The position numbers were made by a program, and so were the translations under genes. The notes under the pieces were generated by a model that was not told the DNA's origin, made no database searches, and saw only the letters and a list, made by a program, of their open reading frames with translations. A DNA stretch of 64,000 nucleotides. Origin: Gordius sp. MW1. Its lineage: Eukaryota > Nematomorpha > Gordioida > Gordea > Gordiidae. The stretch covers positions 20,284,060 to 20,348,059 of the forward strand of contig OZ038529.1 in assembly GCA_964036665.1 (NCBI GenBank), written 5' to 3'. This document shows, in pieces, positions 1 to 12,559 of the stretch; position 1 is the stretch's first letter; every line of letters begins with the position of its first letter.

Positions 1-54
1 TTCTGGGTCGAATCTCGCTTTTACACCTTTTTATTTTAAAGTATCACTTTCCGA

Positions 55-232
55 ACAAAATATTACTCAGCATTGCAATTAAAAACGATTAAATGAATTA
101 CATACTGATCAAATTATTAAAATACTGAACTTTACTGAGCATTTAAATATCTCACTAAGCATTTTATTTTTCTACAGTGCATTTGAATACTTAACTGAGC
201 AAAGGTTGAAACTGAGCACAATGTTCTCTATC
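55..232. repeat. ACTGAGCA-motif repeat, copy 1
   Basis: A short AT-rich stretch in which variants of ACTGAGCA / ACTGATCA / CTAAGCA recur about every 15-25 bases. A related stretch in the opposite orientation lies at 10594-10690, with the same order of motif variants. This suggests a dispersed repeat family rather than random low complexity. No coding capacity or terminal repeats were recognised. Confidence 0.45.
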
Positions 233-334
233 ACAACGTCTTCCGGTAAACCTCAATCACTCAGCGAAATACCCATATATTTCAAAAATATGAAAATAAG
301 TGGATGCGAGTCGAAAAGGCACACATTCAAATCA

Positions 335-976
335 CATGAATGTCATTGTATAAAATCGGAGGGTTTGGATTTATGCCGTAGGTAGAAGGAAATGGAACGC
401 GATATTTCTGGCTATTATGGCCCATCGTCAGGAGAAAAAATGAAAATAAAAAAGGGAGAAGATGAAGTCGCAAAAAAATAAAAATGAAGTAAGCTGAGTA
501 TAAACACGGTGATATAGATATAAAAAAAACAATAGAAATTACTGGTTATAGCAAGAAAATAACAATAGCGATTGTAGGGATGGATGTTTTTATAAGAATC
601 GAATATTATATTTATATATAAAAACCTGTGTTCCCCTTTTCTCTTTTTTCGCTTATTATCATTTAACTATTTCTTTTAGCACCTTTTTCCTAGCTCCATG
701 GTATCTTATTCCATTCTTATATAAACATCCATCCCTACAATCGCTATTGTTACTTTCTCGCTATAACCACTTTTGTAACTTCTATTGTTTTTTATATCTA
801 TATCACCGTGTTTATACTTACTTTACTTCATTTTCATTTTTCGCGACTGCATCTTCTCCCTTTTTTTATTTTTATTTTTTCCCCTGACAATGGGCTATTA
901 CAGAAATATCGCGTTCCATTTTTCTCTACCTACGCTATCAATTCAAACCCACTGATTTTATACACTGACATTCATA
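335..976. repeat. Long palindrome (inverted repeat, foldback MITE-like)
   Basis: The left arm (335-599) and right arm (713-976) are imperfect reverse complements over about 260 bp, with a loop of about 113 bp. Both arms contain the same landmarks in mirrored order: ATGAATGTCA, GTAGGTAGA, GGAACGCGATATTTCTG, CACGGTGATATAGATAT and GCGATTGTAGGGATGGATGT. No ORF lies inside. The structure fits a non-autonomous foldback element; no convincing target duplication was seen. Confidence 0.75.
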
Positions 977-1847
977 TAAACGATTGAAGATTCTACATTA
1001 CATTCAAGTCACACTTCTCTAATGTACCAAAAGAAAATTATTTGATCAAATTGGTTAAATACTTCCTGATGGTTGTCAAAAAGTTCTGCAATTGTTTTTG
1101 CCGAATTATTAATTTGACAGTGACTTTTGTCACTCTCCATAGTTTTGATGCTTATGCATTAAGGAATACTTAGATTAAATTTTGAAATACTGTGTAAACC
1201 ATATATTGGTGTATTTGTCTAAGAAAATTGTCCAAGGAATTTTGACTTTTATCCAACCGCTCCACTCGATTTTTTACCCAATCGTTCAATGTTGGCTGAC
1301 CGGATTCGCTAAACTGTACACCGCTAAATTGATTCCATATCGAAGGATTGCTGACATATGGGCAAATGTGTCATAATCATGTAATCGATTTGACCAAACT
1401 TTAATAATATTATTATTATTTTTGTAAAACTATGTTTTTATTTACTTTACTTCTCTGTTCTTAATCTTTTTGCGGCATCTGTATTACAATTAGTAGAGCA
1501 TGTGTTTTAGTTCAGGCGTATATGCCTCCGCCTTAATCTCATTTTCAATTTTTTCATGCTTAAAGCAGTCATTTTTCACAAATCCCCAAGTTGTTCAAAA
1601 CCTTACATTTCGGCTTTAACTGTTTCTAGAACCTGTTTATAGGGGTAATTTGTCCGCATCTAAATTTACCAAAATCTCGCTATAAACTGGTCCCTAAATG
1701 TTCACTCGCCTTACCAATAAAATGAGATGATCTAGCGGCTGCTTTCAACCTCCAAATGAATTCCATAACGACTCTAAAAATAAGAAAACAAGTTGAAGCG
1801 ATTCTATAAATAGGCTTAAAAAGTGCAAAGCATCTTTTAATGAGGTC
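977..1847. other. Unannotated AT-rich stretch
   Basis: I see no recognisable gene, RNA or mobile element here. Short open frames occur (for example 1182-1376 plus), but none resembles a known protein. Confidence 0.4.
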
Positions 1848-2850
1848 CATAGGCGTAGCCAGGATTGAATTAATTTGGGAGGGGCGACAAAATGATAAGG
1901 ATTTTTGGACTTACAGGAGAAAAATTTCGCACCTTTAATTAGGCTTTCCTCAAGGGGTAGAAGGGGGGGGGGGGTTTGTAAAATTTTTAAGGTCAAATAA
2001 ATTTGTTGTAACTATTTTTTTGGATCAAAATGTTTTTTTCCTGAAAGTTTAAAGTGAAAATAGCGTAAAAATAATAAAGTACTAAAAGTAAAATTCCAAC
2101 AATATTTATTTTTATTAAATATACTCTATAAAAACTATATAAATTGAAAATCATGGGAGGGGAACTAACCCGAAACCACCCCCTCCCTAAGACAATGGCT
2201 ATTTGTTACTAATTTATATTTTTTACATTTATAGTCCAGGTCGCAACGTAAAGATTTATATAAGGTGCGAAATTTTTTTCCTGTAAATTTTAATTTTAAA
2301 TGGCTAAAATTTGTTTAATGATTTTAAAATTTATGTTTTTATACTTGCCAAAAATCTGCATTGTTTTAATTATAAACTTTTGAATATTCAGTCTCACCCA
2401 AGTGATAATACATTTTTCGACAATTTTAATATGGGTTAACCTTATATTTTATCGTTTTCAAGGACAGGTCTCAATGTTATAATTTTATTAAAGATGCAAA
2501 TAAATTTTTTTTCGATTTTCATTATATGTATCTCAAATGATTTTTAAAATTTAATTTTTATAAATGGCGAAATTATTATTGTTCAAATATTTGTTTTGAC
2601 ATTTTAATATAGCTTAATGTTTCTAAATTTATGTTTATTAATATTTTTAGTCCAAGTCATACTATTTTTTTGGATAAAGATGGTTTTTTCCTAAATGTTT
2701 AAAGTGACAATAGAGTAAAAATAATAAAATACTAAAAGTAAAATTTCAACAAATATTTATTTTTATTAAATATACAATATAATAATAATGTAAATCGAAA
2801 ATCATGGGAGGGGTTTTAACCCAAAAACCACACCCTCCCTACGCCAATGA
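1848..2850. mobile_element. Probable non-autonomous hAT-like element, about 1 kb
   Basis: The left end begins CATAGGCGTAGCCAGG and the right end finishes CTACGCCAATG, an inverted pair of the GGCGTAGC type seen in the hAT elements of this window. The inversion seems to extend outward (TGAGGT / ACCTCA). Inside is an imperfect direct duplication: about 2020-2200 resembles 2663-2850, each ending in ATCATGGGAGGGG and a CCCTCCCT block. No target duplication was identified and no protein is encoded. Confidence 0.45.
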
Positions 2851-2959
2851 ACCTCACATAAGAGTGGCGCAACTAACTTTTAGAGGCAATTTTAATTCAA
2901 AATTAGTTTGGCTATATATATCCCTAAATTTTTTACCATTTGACTCTAAAATTATAATA

Positions 2960-5780
2960 GACATATACAGTGGCGTAGCTAGGGGGGGCCCGGGCCCACC
3001 CAAGAGCAAAAACCGGGCCCCATGGGCCCCCCCAAGGGAAAAATCTTGGGCCCCCGGGCCCCTTGCGCCATTATTTTTTTATCTTAATTAAGAAACAATA
3101 TAAAGATTATTATAAATGTTTCTGAATAAAAGTTTTAATTAACGAGTTTCAAAGCCCAAATATTTGTTAATAAATGCAATTACAACGGTTAATAGCCTAA
3201 TATTAACTTTAAATGATATTAGAAATGAGGACCACCATCAAATTCTTTATATTAAGGCAAAAGATTTAGCTGCAATTTTTGATTTATTACCTTCTAAACG
3301 TACGTTCTATTTCACGAGCCTGTTTCCAAATTACAATAAAATAATTTGTGGAAAAAAATTACTCGCTATTTTGATTTAAGATTATAGGGGGGGGGGGGTG
3401 TTAATTTATAGCAAAAATATTTGTATAATAGATATAATAATATTATAAGATGGCTAAATGAGTAATAAAACCAATTTTAGAGGGTCATTTTGGCGCCAAA
3501 TAAATAAAATACCGTTTCTAGCAATTTATGGCCACTTCAAGATGGCCGCCCAACTTTCTCTTTTATTTAATTTGATTAATAGGTAGTATAAAACAATTGT
3601 CTCAAATTTGAAACGGTTTGAGAGGGTTCAACAGTAGTTATGCCAAATCGGCCATTTCGGCCATTATGAGATGACCAATCGACAAAAAAAAATTTTTTGA
3701 TTTTTTTTCTATGGAGATAGGTCTTACCTATTACTACAACAAGATTCTATGATTTGGGGGCCAATAACTTATGAATTTTATTGAATATAGCGTCACAACC
3801 CGATTTTTTAAATGGCCGATTTTCGACCTTTGAGCGCCCATAACTCGAAAAGAAGTGCCCAAATGAGCTAAAATTTTCGGAAATTAATAATTTTATTAGT
3901 TTTAACATTTCCACCAAATTTTATAAAATTCTGAGGGGGTCGGCCGAAAAACGCCTTTTTATGATCGATTTGACATGGAATGTCCCCGTATTAAAAACCA
4001 AAAATGTATGACACATTTTACTCTTTTGAATCTACTAGTTCATTAATTGATTTCAAAATTGATTTATGTTATCCTATCATCGATAGAATAATAGCAGAAT
4101 TAAACATAAGATTTTCGGAAAATAATTGTAATTTATTTAAGTCCTTAGAAGGTTTAAACCCTTCATTCCCTTTTTTGCGATAAAGCTCTTTTAGAAATAA
4201 TTAACCATTATGAATTAAAACTGGAAGACGGCGAAATAAAATGGCAAAAATTTTTGTAACACATTATAACTCTTTATCTTCAAATAAAATAAAATGCAAT
4301 GATATTTTTTCACTTATTAAAATTTTGCCCTCAGTAGTGTTTCCAAATTTTATTATTTTGATAAATAATTTTAACTATCCCAATAACTTCGTGTTTATAC
4401 GAAGGATCGTTCTCATTGCTAAAATGGATTAAAACTATCTTCGTTCCACAATTGGACAAGATAGGTTATCTTATCTTACTTAGCTTTATTGAGCTTAGAA
4501 CCTGACTTTATAAATGTTATTCCCCATGATATTATAAATTCGTTTGCAACATCGATTAAAAGGCGTAATGAACTACTATTAAAAGACTAATTTTAATATT
4601 TAATAAAAAGTTATCTAAGCTTTCAAACTTGTTTTTAAACTTTTTAATTTTTCAAAATTTAAGTTTACGAAAATTCCATCCTGGATTCAATTTAATTGTC
4701 CATCTCACATGCTTATTGTTTAACATATCTTGCATATTTTTATGTACCACATACACATATAAAGCCAATATTTTTCCAAAAATTGCTTGTACACAATTTT
4801 TCCCCTTTATTAGTGATATCCTATCATGAGTTTGATAATTAATATTAATAACCAATTCCTGAATTTTATAGACAATTGTTAACGCATCAAAACTTTCAAG
4901 GGATAAAAATCCTAATAAAATTCATTATGTTTGTCTTTGGACGCTAAGTTGTTCTGTGCATCTCACATCTCTAATTTCATCTAAAATAATCAAATAAAAT
5001 TTTGATTCATTATTTTTAAGGTTCATTTAGCCGTTAAATTTATTAGTTCATTTTAATTTTTAGGTGGTGTAAGGGGGGGGGGGGGGGTTGTACAAATATA
5101 TTATAATATAAAGGGGCAATAACTTCTAAATAATAATTTTAACATAATTAATTTTTTTATATCTTATGTTATAATAGCGCCTTTTGAGGATCTAACCTAA
5201 AAAAGGCTTTTAAATGTTCTCATAGTTTTCCGGATATAAATGCGCCTGAAAATGCTGCCAATATTGCATATGTAAAATTGAAATTTGTTATATATATTGC
5301 CAAGATTTGTGGCAATAATTTTTTATAAAAACTTTGTTATATAGTTTTTTAACTATTTGCAATATTTTTTAAAATGTCAACGATTTCTTGTCCATATCCC
5401 AGTTCCACTTTTACCCTTACAATAACTTATTATACCATGTGAAATTTTATTTTGTTTCAACTACATCACTTTGTTTTATTTATGAATAAATTTTATTTAT
5501 TTTATGCCCTATAAACATGAGGGTACATATTAGTGTGATGTTAATAGAAAAAATACACAAAGTAGTAGCGGAATTTTAAGTTTGTCCAACGTTTATGAGG
5601 GAAAATTTTTTTAATTGCATTTGACCCATGGTCGTTTTTAGGTTTTGGATTGGGGGGGGGGGCAAAACATAAATATTTTTTATTCTTAAAGGCGTGGGTA
5701 AAAAAATTTTTTGTCCCCCCCCATTTGACCAGCTCAGCCCCCCCCAAGGCAAAAAGGCTAGCTACGCCACTGGACATATA
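2960..5780 (+). mobile_element. hAT transposon with perfect TIRs and 8-bp target duplication
   Basis: The element proper is 2968-5772. It has 15-bp perfect terminal inverted repeats (CAGTGGCGTAGCTAG and its complement) and is flanked on both sides by GACATATA (2960-2967, 5773-5780), the 8-bp duplication typical of hAT elements. Just inside the left end is a GC-rich block (2981-3065) of GGGCCC-type runs. A decayed transposase C-terminus lies at about 4010-4590 on the plus strand. A stretch at about 3475-3960 has a different texture and may be a further insertion. Confidence 0.9.
4010..4590 (+). pseudogene. Decayed hAT transposase, C-terminal dimerisation region
   Basis: Reading across frameshifts and stops gives pieces typical of hAT transposases of the ZMYM1 / P52rIPK-like group: a segment around 4030-4130 (DFKIDLCYPIIDRIIAEL), then around 4370-4430 TIPITS followed by GSFSLLKWIKT, and around 4440-4570 QLDKIGYLILLSFIELEPDF followed by INSFA. 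The usual family pattern is P(V/I)S(T)C..ERSFS.L.RIKT.LR. Several stops and shifts make it non-functional. It lies within the hAT element at 2968-5772 in plus orientation. The DDE catalytic core was not recovered; the N-terminal part may survive as scraps near 3164-3379. Confidence 0.7.
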
Positions 5781-6128
5781 ACGTTTTTGCTCTTATTAGA
5801 GCTCATCAGCATGTCATAGTTAAATTTCTAATCACATTGTAAGCGAGATATATAATCACTTTCGAGTCACCTGCTAAAAAAGATAGGGATGTATATAGAC
5901 AAATTAATCTTTAAATAAAATTGCCTCTAGATGGCGCTAATATTAGTAAACTTTTAAAATAATTTCGCCACTCTTAAAAAGAAATATTATTCTCTCCTTC
6001 AATATATGGAAAGTGCAATTTATTAATTGATCGTTTTCAAATATAATATGTATAAATTGCGTAGCAATTAACTATAAATTAGATTGTAACATTCAAATAA
6101 ATTTTACTCTATAGTTCATATAAGATTA
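5781..6128. other. Unannotated AT-rich stretch
   Basis: Sequence between the hAT element and the Helitron. It contains one near-palindromic AAATTGCGTAGCAATTAA motif (6054-6071) that recurs elsewhere in the window. Nothing else is recognised. Confidence 0.35.
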
Positions 6129-6531
6129 CTAGCTGTACCCGGCCAAGCGTTGCTTTGGCTTAGTCCTAATTAGCTAAATAACAATGTAGAAACAATTTTT
6201 GAGTACAGCGTTTATAGTACGATGAATAATGGAGTTACCAATTTAGGCTGTGTCGGCGTTGTTCGCAATAACATCTCGTAAGTGAATGTATTCTTCCGCA
6301 CGCAGTTCCTGTTGATTGTACTCAAACGGTGTAAAGTTATCATCTGGGATGAATGTATTATGGCACACAAACATTCCCTTGAGGCATTGGACAGGACAGT
6401 TGGCAAAGCTCCCGACATCGTAGTATGACGTTGTCTTGACCGCGTCTAATCATCAAATGATATGCATAAAATTCCTTCGAGCTAACCTTCTTGTTTGTTT
6501 CGACTCCTGTAATAATGTGTATTCCAATTAA

Positions 6532-7137
6532 TTAAAAATTAGTAAACGTGTTTTTAGTAAAGAATAAATTACTTGTTAGGAGATCTCGTTTTTCATCATC
6601 AATCTCTAAGTGCGAAGGAGTATACAATATTTTTGGTTGTCCATCTTTAGCCAACACAAACAAACGGGATGGTTTACCCATGGCCACGTATAGCTGTCCG
6701 TGGGAAAAGCATGATGTGCCCAAATCTAAGCCACAAATAGACATCGTTTGACCTTGAGCCTTATTAATTGTCATTGCGACTGCCAATTTGGAAATTGAAT
6801 ACGTTTGAATTCAATCGGCACATTTGTGGGAATCAAAGGGATTCGTGGCAGCAATACATTTTCACCTCGGAATCCATCTTGTCCTTTCCAAAAAATTATT
6901 GGATATTGAGAGCGTCATATGAACGGTGGGTATCAGCAATGAATTGAAGATTCTTCTTCGAATCACGATTTGGCGCCGTACGGTCCCCAACCATGATTCC
7001 GGCAACGTCGTCAACTACAGGTCATTTAATCTACGAATGTGCTCTTCATCTGGTCTTTTATCAGAATCGATAACAATAGCGTAATTGTCATTTAGTAATT
7101 TGGGCATGTGTGATTTAAATTAAGAATTCATTGTGCT
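6532..7137 (-). pseudogene. Helitron protein, helicase C-terminal scraps
   Basis: Two scraps are visible. At about 6890-7110 the minus strand reads SDKRPDEEHIRRLNDL, a stop, then pieces equivalent to the usual GIIVGDRT region. At 6532-6786 it reads [20 protein letters not shown] then [24 protein letters not shown], which is the helicase motif V/VI region of Helitron helicases ([17 protein letters not shown]). The Walker A and most helicase motifs are absent, so this is an internally deleted, non-autonomous relic. Confidence 0.8.
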
Positions 7138-7140
7138 CAT

Positions 7141-7962
7141 TCAACAGAGCGTCCAGCTCGCTGACGATGCGCCTGGCAAAAGGTAAATCGAGGTTGTTTT
7201 AGCCGCAACGTGCATCCCGCGATTAGCGAGTGCGCGTTCGGAGTCGTCACCACTGATAAAGTAAATTTGTAAAAATTTATAAGATTTGTTTGGCATCGGT
7301 TGAACCCTCTTTGTGAAAAACCTGGCCTTATATTTTAACCGTTGAATTAAATTGTTGACCGTTTGCAGCATTATTTTGAACTATTTCTGTTGGTCCGAAC
7401 GATGTCATTTGGAAGCATAAATTGAATGTCCGAATTGACTTCAGGAATAGGTTAGAATCAGGTTCCGTATCGATAAGTAAGCCGTGCAATGGTTCAGGTG
7501 GTGTTTCAATCTCCGTTAGTCGAACTTTCCTGATGCGCAACACATCCCGGCCGACTCAATTTTATATTTAAGTGCAAGGCAAGACAATGAGGACAAACCT
7601 TTGTCCATACTACCAATGACCACTTTGGACTGGGCGTAATATTCAACATCAGGCTCATACTGGAATGCTAGTCGAAGGAATGAAGCCGATTTAAATGCTC
7701 GATGTACTTGTAGGCGGTGTAGGTCATTTTCTCTACGTGTGTTGATTACAAATCGGCGAGCTTGTTTTTTTAATCGTCTTTGTTGATTTCGTTCATCTCG
7801 TGCCTCTTGCGATTGTGATTCACGTATTTGGACCATCCTCACACGCTTATCTGCATTGTTTTGTAGGATTTGTTCGTCTGTTCTTTGTGCTTTTATTTTT
7901 TTCACGACTGCATTTTGTTTATTTTGACGACCCAAATTGTTCCTTTTGCGTTTAGCTGGCAT
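7141..7962 (-). pseudogene. Helitron protein, N-terminal part (broken)
   Basis: An ATG at 7962 opens a basic Lys/Arg/Gln-rich N-terminus (about residues 1-90). It is followed by the family-typical segment ending IESAGMCCASGK at the end of that 148-residue frame (7516). A frame change continues it as KVRLTEIETPPEPLHGLL (7328-7543), and another as YKFLQIYFISGDDSERALANR (7141-7371). This order, the CCASGKV...PPEPL motif and the QIYF..GD segment match the Helitron-like N-terminal region found in animal Helitrons. The HUH-endonuclease motif was not found. Confidence 0.75.
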
Positions 7963-8399
7963 TGCCTATAAATACAACATATTAAATATATCAAATTGAA
8001 TTACTTAAAGGTGAAAAACATTGAACCATCAAATTCTCATGCAAGCTACGCCCTTGCTATATGGTGTTTTTATAAGTAGAATATTTCAGCCTTTTTATAT
8101 ATTAGATTATTTACATTGTCGCATTTTACAGTATACATGTATGACGTCAATTGTTGCATTTTACAGTATCTCTGTATAACGTCACATGACGTCATGAGGT
8201 TGCTTTTAATTGACGTTTTATTAAACGTCAAAACATATAAAACTAAATAACTTGACCGTCTTATCACTTAGAGATTTTATAGTTTAAAACCTAGGCTCAG
8301 ACCTACCAAATATTCGCAGAAATTTTTATAAAAATCGGTCTAGCGGTTTCGGAGGAGTTTAACTACGCACACCGTTTCACGAGAATTTTATATATTAGA

Positions 8400-9297
8400 T
8401 TGTTGATGGAAGAATGTTGGAGAAGGAATGGATTCAAACGAAAGGAAATAAGATTGCGATATCATTTACAATACTCCTTTTCACCGTCACAATTTTTGCG
8501 GTATTAGGATATATATCAAAACATCACATCATTAAGAATAACTAACAATGCTCTATCAATGGAAAATTTAAAAAGGCTATAAAAATAGTTTTTTGAAATG
8601 CAATGATTTTAAACCAAATCAAGAAATTAGGTAAGAAGTGGTAGATATTAAGGGTGGACAGAGGGTAACTTACTGACAAAATATAATTATTTAACATATG
8701 ATGTCCAATTAGACAATAAAGTCTAACTTACGCTGATCAGTTGAAACCACTTAAAACATTTTTCCATGTTTATCGGTTAAGAACCCGGAATTTTGGCAAT
8801 ATATAATAAATATACAAAACATAAAATGCAATGCGTCTATTAATAAAAATAAATTCTACTATAAAATCATCGCGAAGATCCTCTAAAAGTGGTCAGAATA
8901 TGCAAACGATCCAAAATTGTATTTGGCTATAAGGATCGCAGGTCTTAATTCTAATAAGAGTACGGAACGTTTAGAAGGCGAAGAACGTCCTCTAAACATC
9001 TTGAAAATGCTAACCAATAATGCCAAAACACGAAGCGACCTATGAAAAAAATGTATTTGTTGATTTTTCACCTCTAGGCAACAAATAAAAAATCATATTA
9101 ATTTTTAGAAGCAATATCGTAAGACAGCATACCTAAGAATCTCGATGACACTCCTCAAGTACCTCGAATAGCTTAAACAAAGGAATAATGTAGTGTATCC
9201 TGTTTAATTGTTAATTATATTATAATGTGTTTGTTTGTTTAACTATATTGTTGCTATTATAATATATGTTGTTTATACAATCACGATCCTATCATAT
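8400..9297. other. Unannotated AT-rich stretch
   Basis: No gene or repeat recognised on either strand. Confidence 0.35.
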
Positions 9298-9426
9298 ACA
9301 TCGGCTTAGAAATTTGTTGTATTTATTAAAATTATGGCTAAAATATCAAAAAATGTCCATTTTGCCCCTCTCTAAATCATTATTGCTTCCCCCTCCACTC
9401 TAATTCCTATGCTGGCTACGCCCATG
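9298..9426. mobile_element. CGTAGCC-family short element (left end eroded)
   Basis: The right end GGCTACGCCCATG (to 9426) and the body (ATTATGGCTAAAATATC, TTTTGCCCCTC) match the short hAT-like elements seen elsewhere (for example 38203-38356). The left end is degenerate. Confidence 0.6.
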
Positions 9427-10593
9427 ATAATATATATTTTTACTAATTGAATAAAAGAGTTTATTTTTTTAGTTTTTTTTGCCATTAAAGTACAAACTAA
9501 AGAATGCTAAAACAATTTGGTCATTTTTAAAAATTCTAATCATTTTGCTAAAGGATAAAATATATGCAAAGGTCGCACACTGAGCGATATTATTATTTAA
9601 CAAGTAAGCTGTTAATTGCAAATTTTGAATCGAATCAAATTTTTTTAGAGTTGGTCATGGGCATTAGGGTAGACATTACTTTTAGAGTGAAAAAGTGTAT
9701 AATAAGTACAACTTTAAGGGACTTAGACTTAAATTATGTAATTTGAGCCTTAGGAGACCATTTACCTAATAACTTCAGGGCCTGGGACCTCTGTAATCAT
9801 AAACTGGCAAAATGGGTACTAGCTCCCCAACCAGTGTTCGAATGTGGTGCCATGCTACGACTAAAGAAATGGGTACCAACAGATATTTGGCTGAGTTTGC
9901 AAGGGTAGTGGTGGGGAAACCTGAGGTTTTATAAACCTTAAGGTGAGGTTCGAGGGTTATAAGGATCTCAGGGTTTTTCATAAAAAAACCTTAAAACGTC
10001 ACCTCGAGGTTTCAACAAGTATGCTTCATTTTTTATATCTTAATTTTACGACTAAATTATAGTCGCTAACAAAAAAAAATCATTAAGCAGATATATATAT
10101 ATTAAAAATAGTTCAAATAAATTTATTTTAATCGCAAATTACGTATATAATCTAAAAATTTTTACTCTCTAATAAATATCATTTTATTTGGTAGAATTAA
10201 TGCATGTGCATTTAAAAATTGCTGCCATCTACATTGTGTTATATTTTTATAACAAATTTTTCAAATTCCCTGCCTATCTTTAGTATTCTGTGATATACAC
10301 TGTGTATTACACACCTTGTATTTTTTTAATAGTTCTTTTATGGACAAAAAGGAATAATTGTATGAATTTTATGCATTGTGGATTGTATAAATAGTAAGAC
10401 GGCCGGACGGCACCAAAAATAAATATACTATTTTTATATCTTAACTAAGAATTCCTCATTTAAGCAGCATAAACTTCATATTTAAGTCAATCGAGATAAA
10501 ATTTTTAAGCAATTTTATTTTATTTACTAAATCTATATAACGTGACGTGACCAACTCTCGAAAAACATCATGATTAAAAAAGGATGGTATTTA
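9427..10593. other. Unannotated AT-rich stretch
   Basis: No gene recognised. The part at about 9770-10010 is less AT-rich and contains CCTTAAGGTGAGGTTCGAGG-like wording but no coding match. Confidence 0.3.
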
Positions 10594-10690
10594 AATGCAC
10601 AGTAAAAATTTAAAAATGCTCAGTAAAATGTGGCTCAGTATTTTCTTAAAGTGCCCAGTTAAAAACTCAAAATTGATCAGTAAATTAACT
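10594..10690. repeat. ACTGAGCA-motif repeat, copy 2 (inverted)
   Basis: The reverse complement reads as a series ACTGATCA, ACTGGGCA, ACTGAGCC, ACTGAGCA, ACTGTGCA at short intervals. This is the same series as at 55-232. Confidence 0.45.
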
Positions 10691-11245
10691 TAAAAATATA
10701 AGTATATTTGTCCAATAATATACAAGATTTTATCACAAATTCACAATAAAAGAGTTAAAAGTATCGTCATTAATCGATGAAATTGATTCATCAAAAGAAG
10801 ATAGCGTTTTTGCTTTAAAACTGACGGTATTGTTCAAGTGCATATTGTGTCTTATAGAAACTAGTTTTTTGATCTTGCCATTCTTTATCCGATTTCGTGA
10901 TTAAGAATGAACATTTCCAAACGTAGACCAAATTCTTTCCGTGAAAGCACTAGTGGCAGGAATCGAAAAAAGTCTTACAGCAACTTCTGACAAGGATTGA
11001 TTCGTGCATAACCATTTCCACGACGTCAAGGGTGAAGTGTAGCTTGCACTATTCCATATGAGCTTTCGGCAAATAACCCGTCTTTTGCGCGAAATTCTGC
11101 CAAATAGGCAATAACTTTGGCTACATTTAGATCTGCGCCTTGAGAAATAATTTTAATAGCTTAAAAGGCTTGGCCGATTTCTTTAGTCGTCAGATAAAGT
11201 CCACAATACCGTGGTTCAAGCAAATTTGCCCCCATATGATAGTAC

Positions 11246-12559
11246 TTACAGCAAAACGTCTTTCTTTTGCCAAAGGAATTTTTTAATTGAGGCTGTATCG
11301 GTTTGGCTAAATTCCTTGCTAGAGATTTCATTAAAATGGGTTCTCATGTTATAACAAGCTTCAGGCTCCGACAGTAATCCACTGTCACTTTCTATAGAAG
11401 TTATTTTTGTCAAAATGACATCTAAAAAATGGTCAATTTCTCGCAAAAGACATCATTGTCAAGTAAATTTAAACGTTTGCTGCGATCAACAAATGTATCC
11501 ATAAGGGCTAGTTCTTAAAGAATGTCTTTTTCTTTGTTTATCAGTAAACTATTGAGCATTATCACATTACCTCCCCATCTTGTTGGACAGGGGATTTTAA
11601 AGGTTATTGTTCGGTTTTTGTTAGTCTGTTTTTTTATTGAAGGTTGAAGACAAAACTGTATTAAATTTTATATATTTAATAATTTGTTTAACTTTTGCTG
11701 TTATAGTTTGGATAGTGGTGACTTTATTGCAAATATCTTTAATTAATAGATTAAGTCCGTGTGCTGCACAGCCAAAGCACTCAATTAAAGGAAGTTGAGA
11801 TTTACTCTTTGCCAGGCCTTGTTCCTGTTTTTTGCATTGTCCTTTACATTTGCAATGAACTTTTGAGTACCAATTTCTTGCATTACCTTGAGAAATTCAC
11901 TAGATACCAGTGTGAGCATTCGACCCTGTATCAATAGATTGTAGAAAAATGGGTTTTGTTATCATTATAATAAAATTAATTATAGACTCTCCCCTAATAT
12001 TCGTCCATCCACCGCTGACCAATGTAACATTAGAGCCTAATTTTAGTTTTTCATTTATAATTGTTTTAATCTTGCCAAATTGAACATTTAGCAAGGAACC
12101 TCCTATTGCATTTCTAGGTGGAATTTTGTAGGATATAGATTTAAAAAAGTCCTTTTTTAATTCTCAGTTATATTAAACAGACAGTTGGACATATAGATAG
12201 CCAGTGCAAGCTTTTAATCTAACCTTTCTTGTTGCACTGGAGTCATGCTATCGAAGTACTGATTAATATTTGATGGAGATTGTTTTGAAGTAATTAAATT
12301 TGATGTTAACACAGGTATTTTTTCAGTGGGGTGTTTGTCTTCCCACAATTGTAGATGATCCTGGGGAAATTGAAAAAAATTCTAATTCTAAGCATCTTTT
12401 TTACTCGCCCTGGATATTTATGGATATGGTAAACATTTTTGTTGGGTTAGGGAGGTTCTGTTTAAGATTGCAATAATTGCAGATAGCAATAAAACCTTTC
12501 TTATTGGAGGATATATGCCTAGAAAAATGTTTCCAGATATCAGATGGTTTTATTGGCAT
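11246..12559 (-). pseudogene. Decayed BED-finger hAT transposase
   Basis: The minus strand from 12559 reads MPIKPSDIWKHF followed by a BED zinc finger: C..C (AICNYCNLKQ) and a His-rich HIHKY-type end after a frame change. Around 12090-11900 it reads SGGWTNIRGESIINFII and SIDTGSNAHTG. Around 11890-11690, across frames, it reads EIGTQKFIANVKDNAKN then a CAAHGLNLLIKDI-like stretch. At 11446-11246 comes a further helical segment. This is the order of a BED-type hAT transposase (DNA binding, DGW(S/T)N catalytic block, CAAH block). Many stops make it dead. Terminal repeats of the parent element were not located. Confidence 0.8.

Larger units (their letters stand above)
6129..8399 (-). mobile_element. 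Decayed Helitron, minus orientation
   Basis: On the minus strand the element starts TCTAATATATAAAATTCTCG (from 8399) and ends in CTAG (6132-6129). About 13 nt before that end lies an imperfect hairpin (GCCAA...TTGGC). It sits between A and T, as Helitrons do. The terminus, including the GTAGTTAAACTCCTCCGAAAC block, is the classic arthropod Helitron 5' end. Fragments of the Helitron protein are present but most of the Rep and helicase domains are missing. A second Helitron-type 5' end lies inside at 8106 (TCTAATATATAAAAAGGCTG), so this is nested or chimeric. Confidence 0.88.

Noticed and set aside
9775-9981. A 68-codon minus-strand frame
   Set aside because: Less AT-rich than its flanks but no recognisable family motif; left unannotated.
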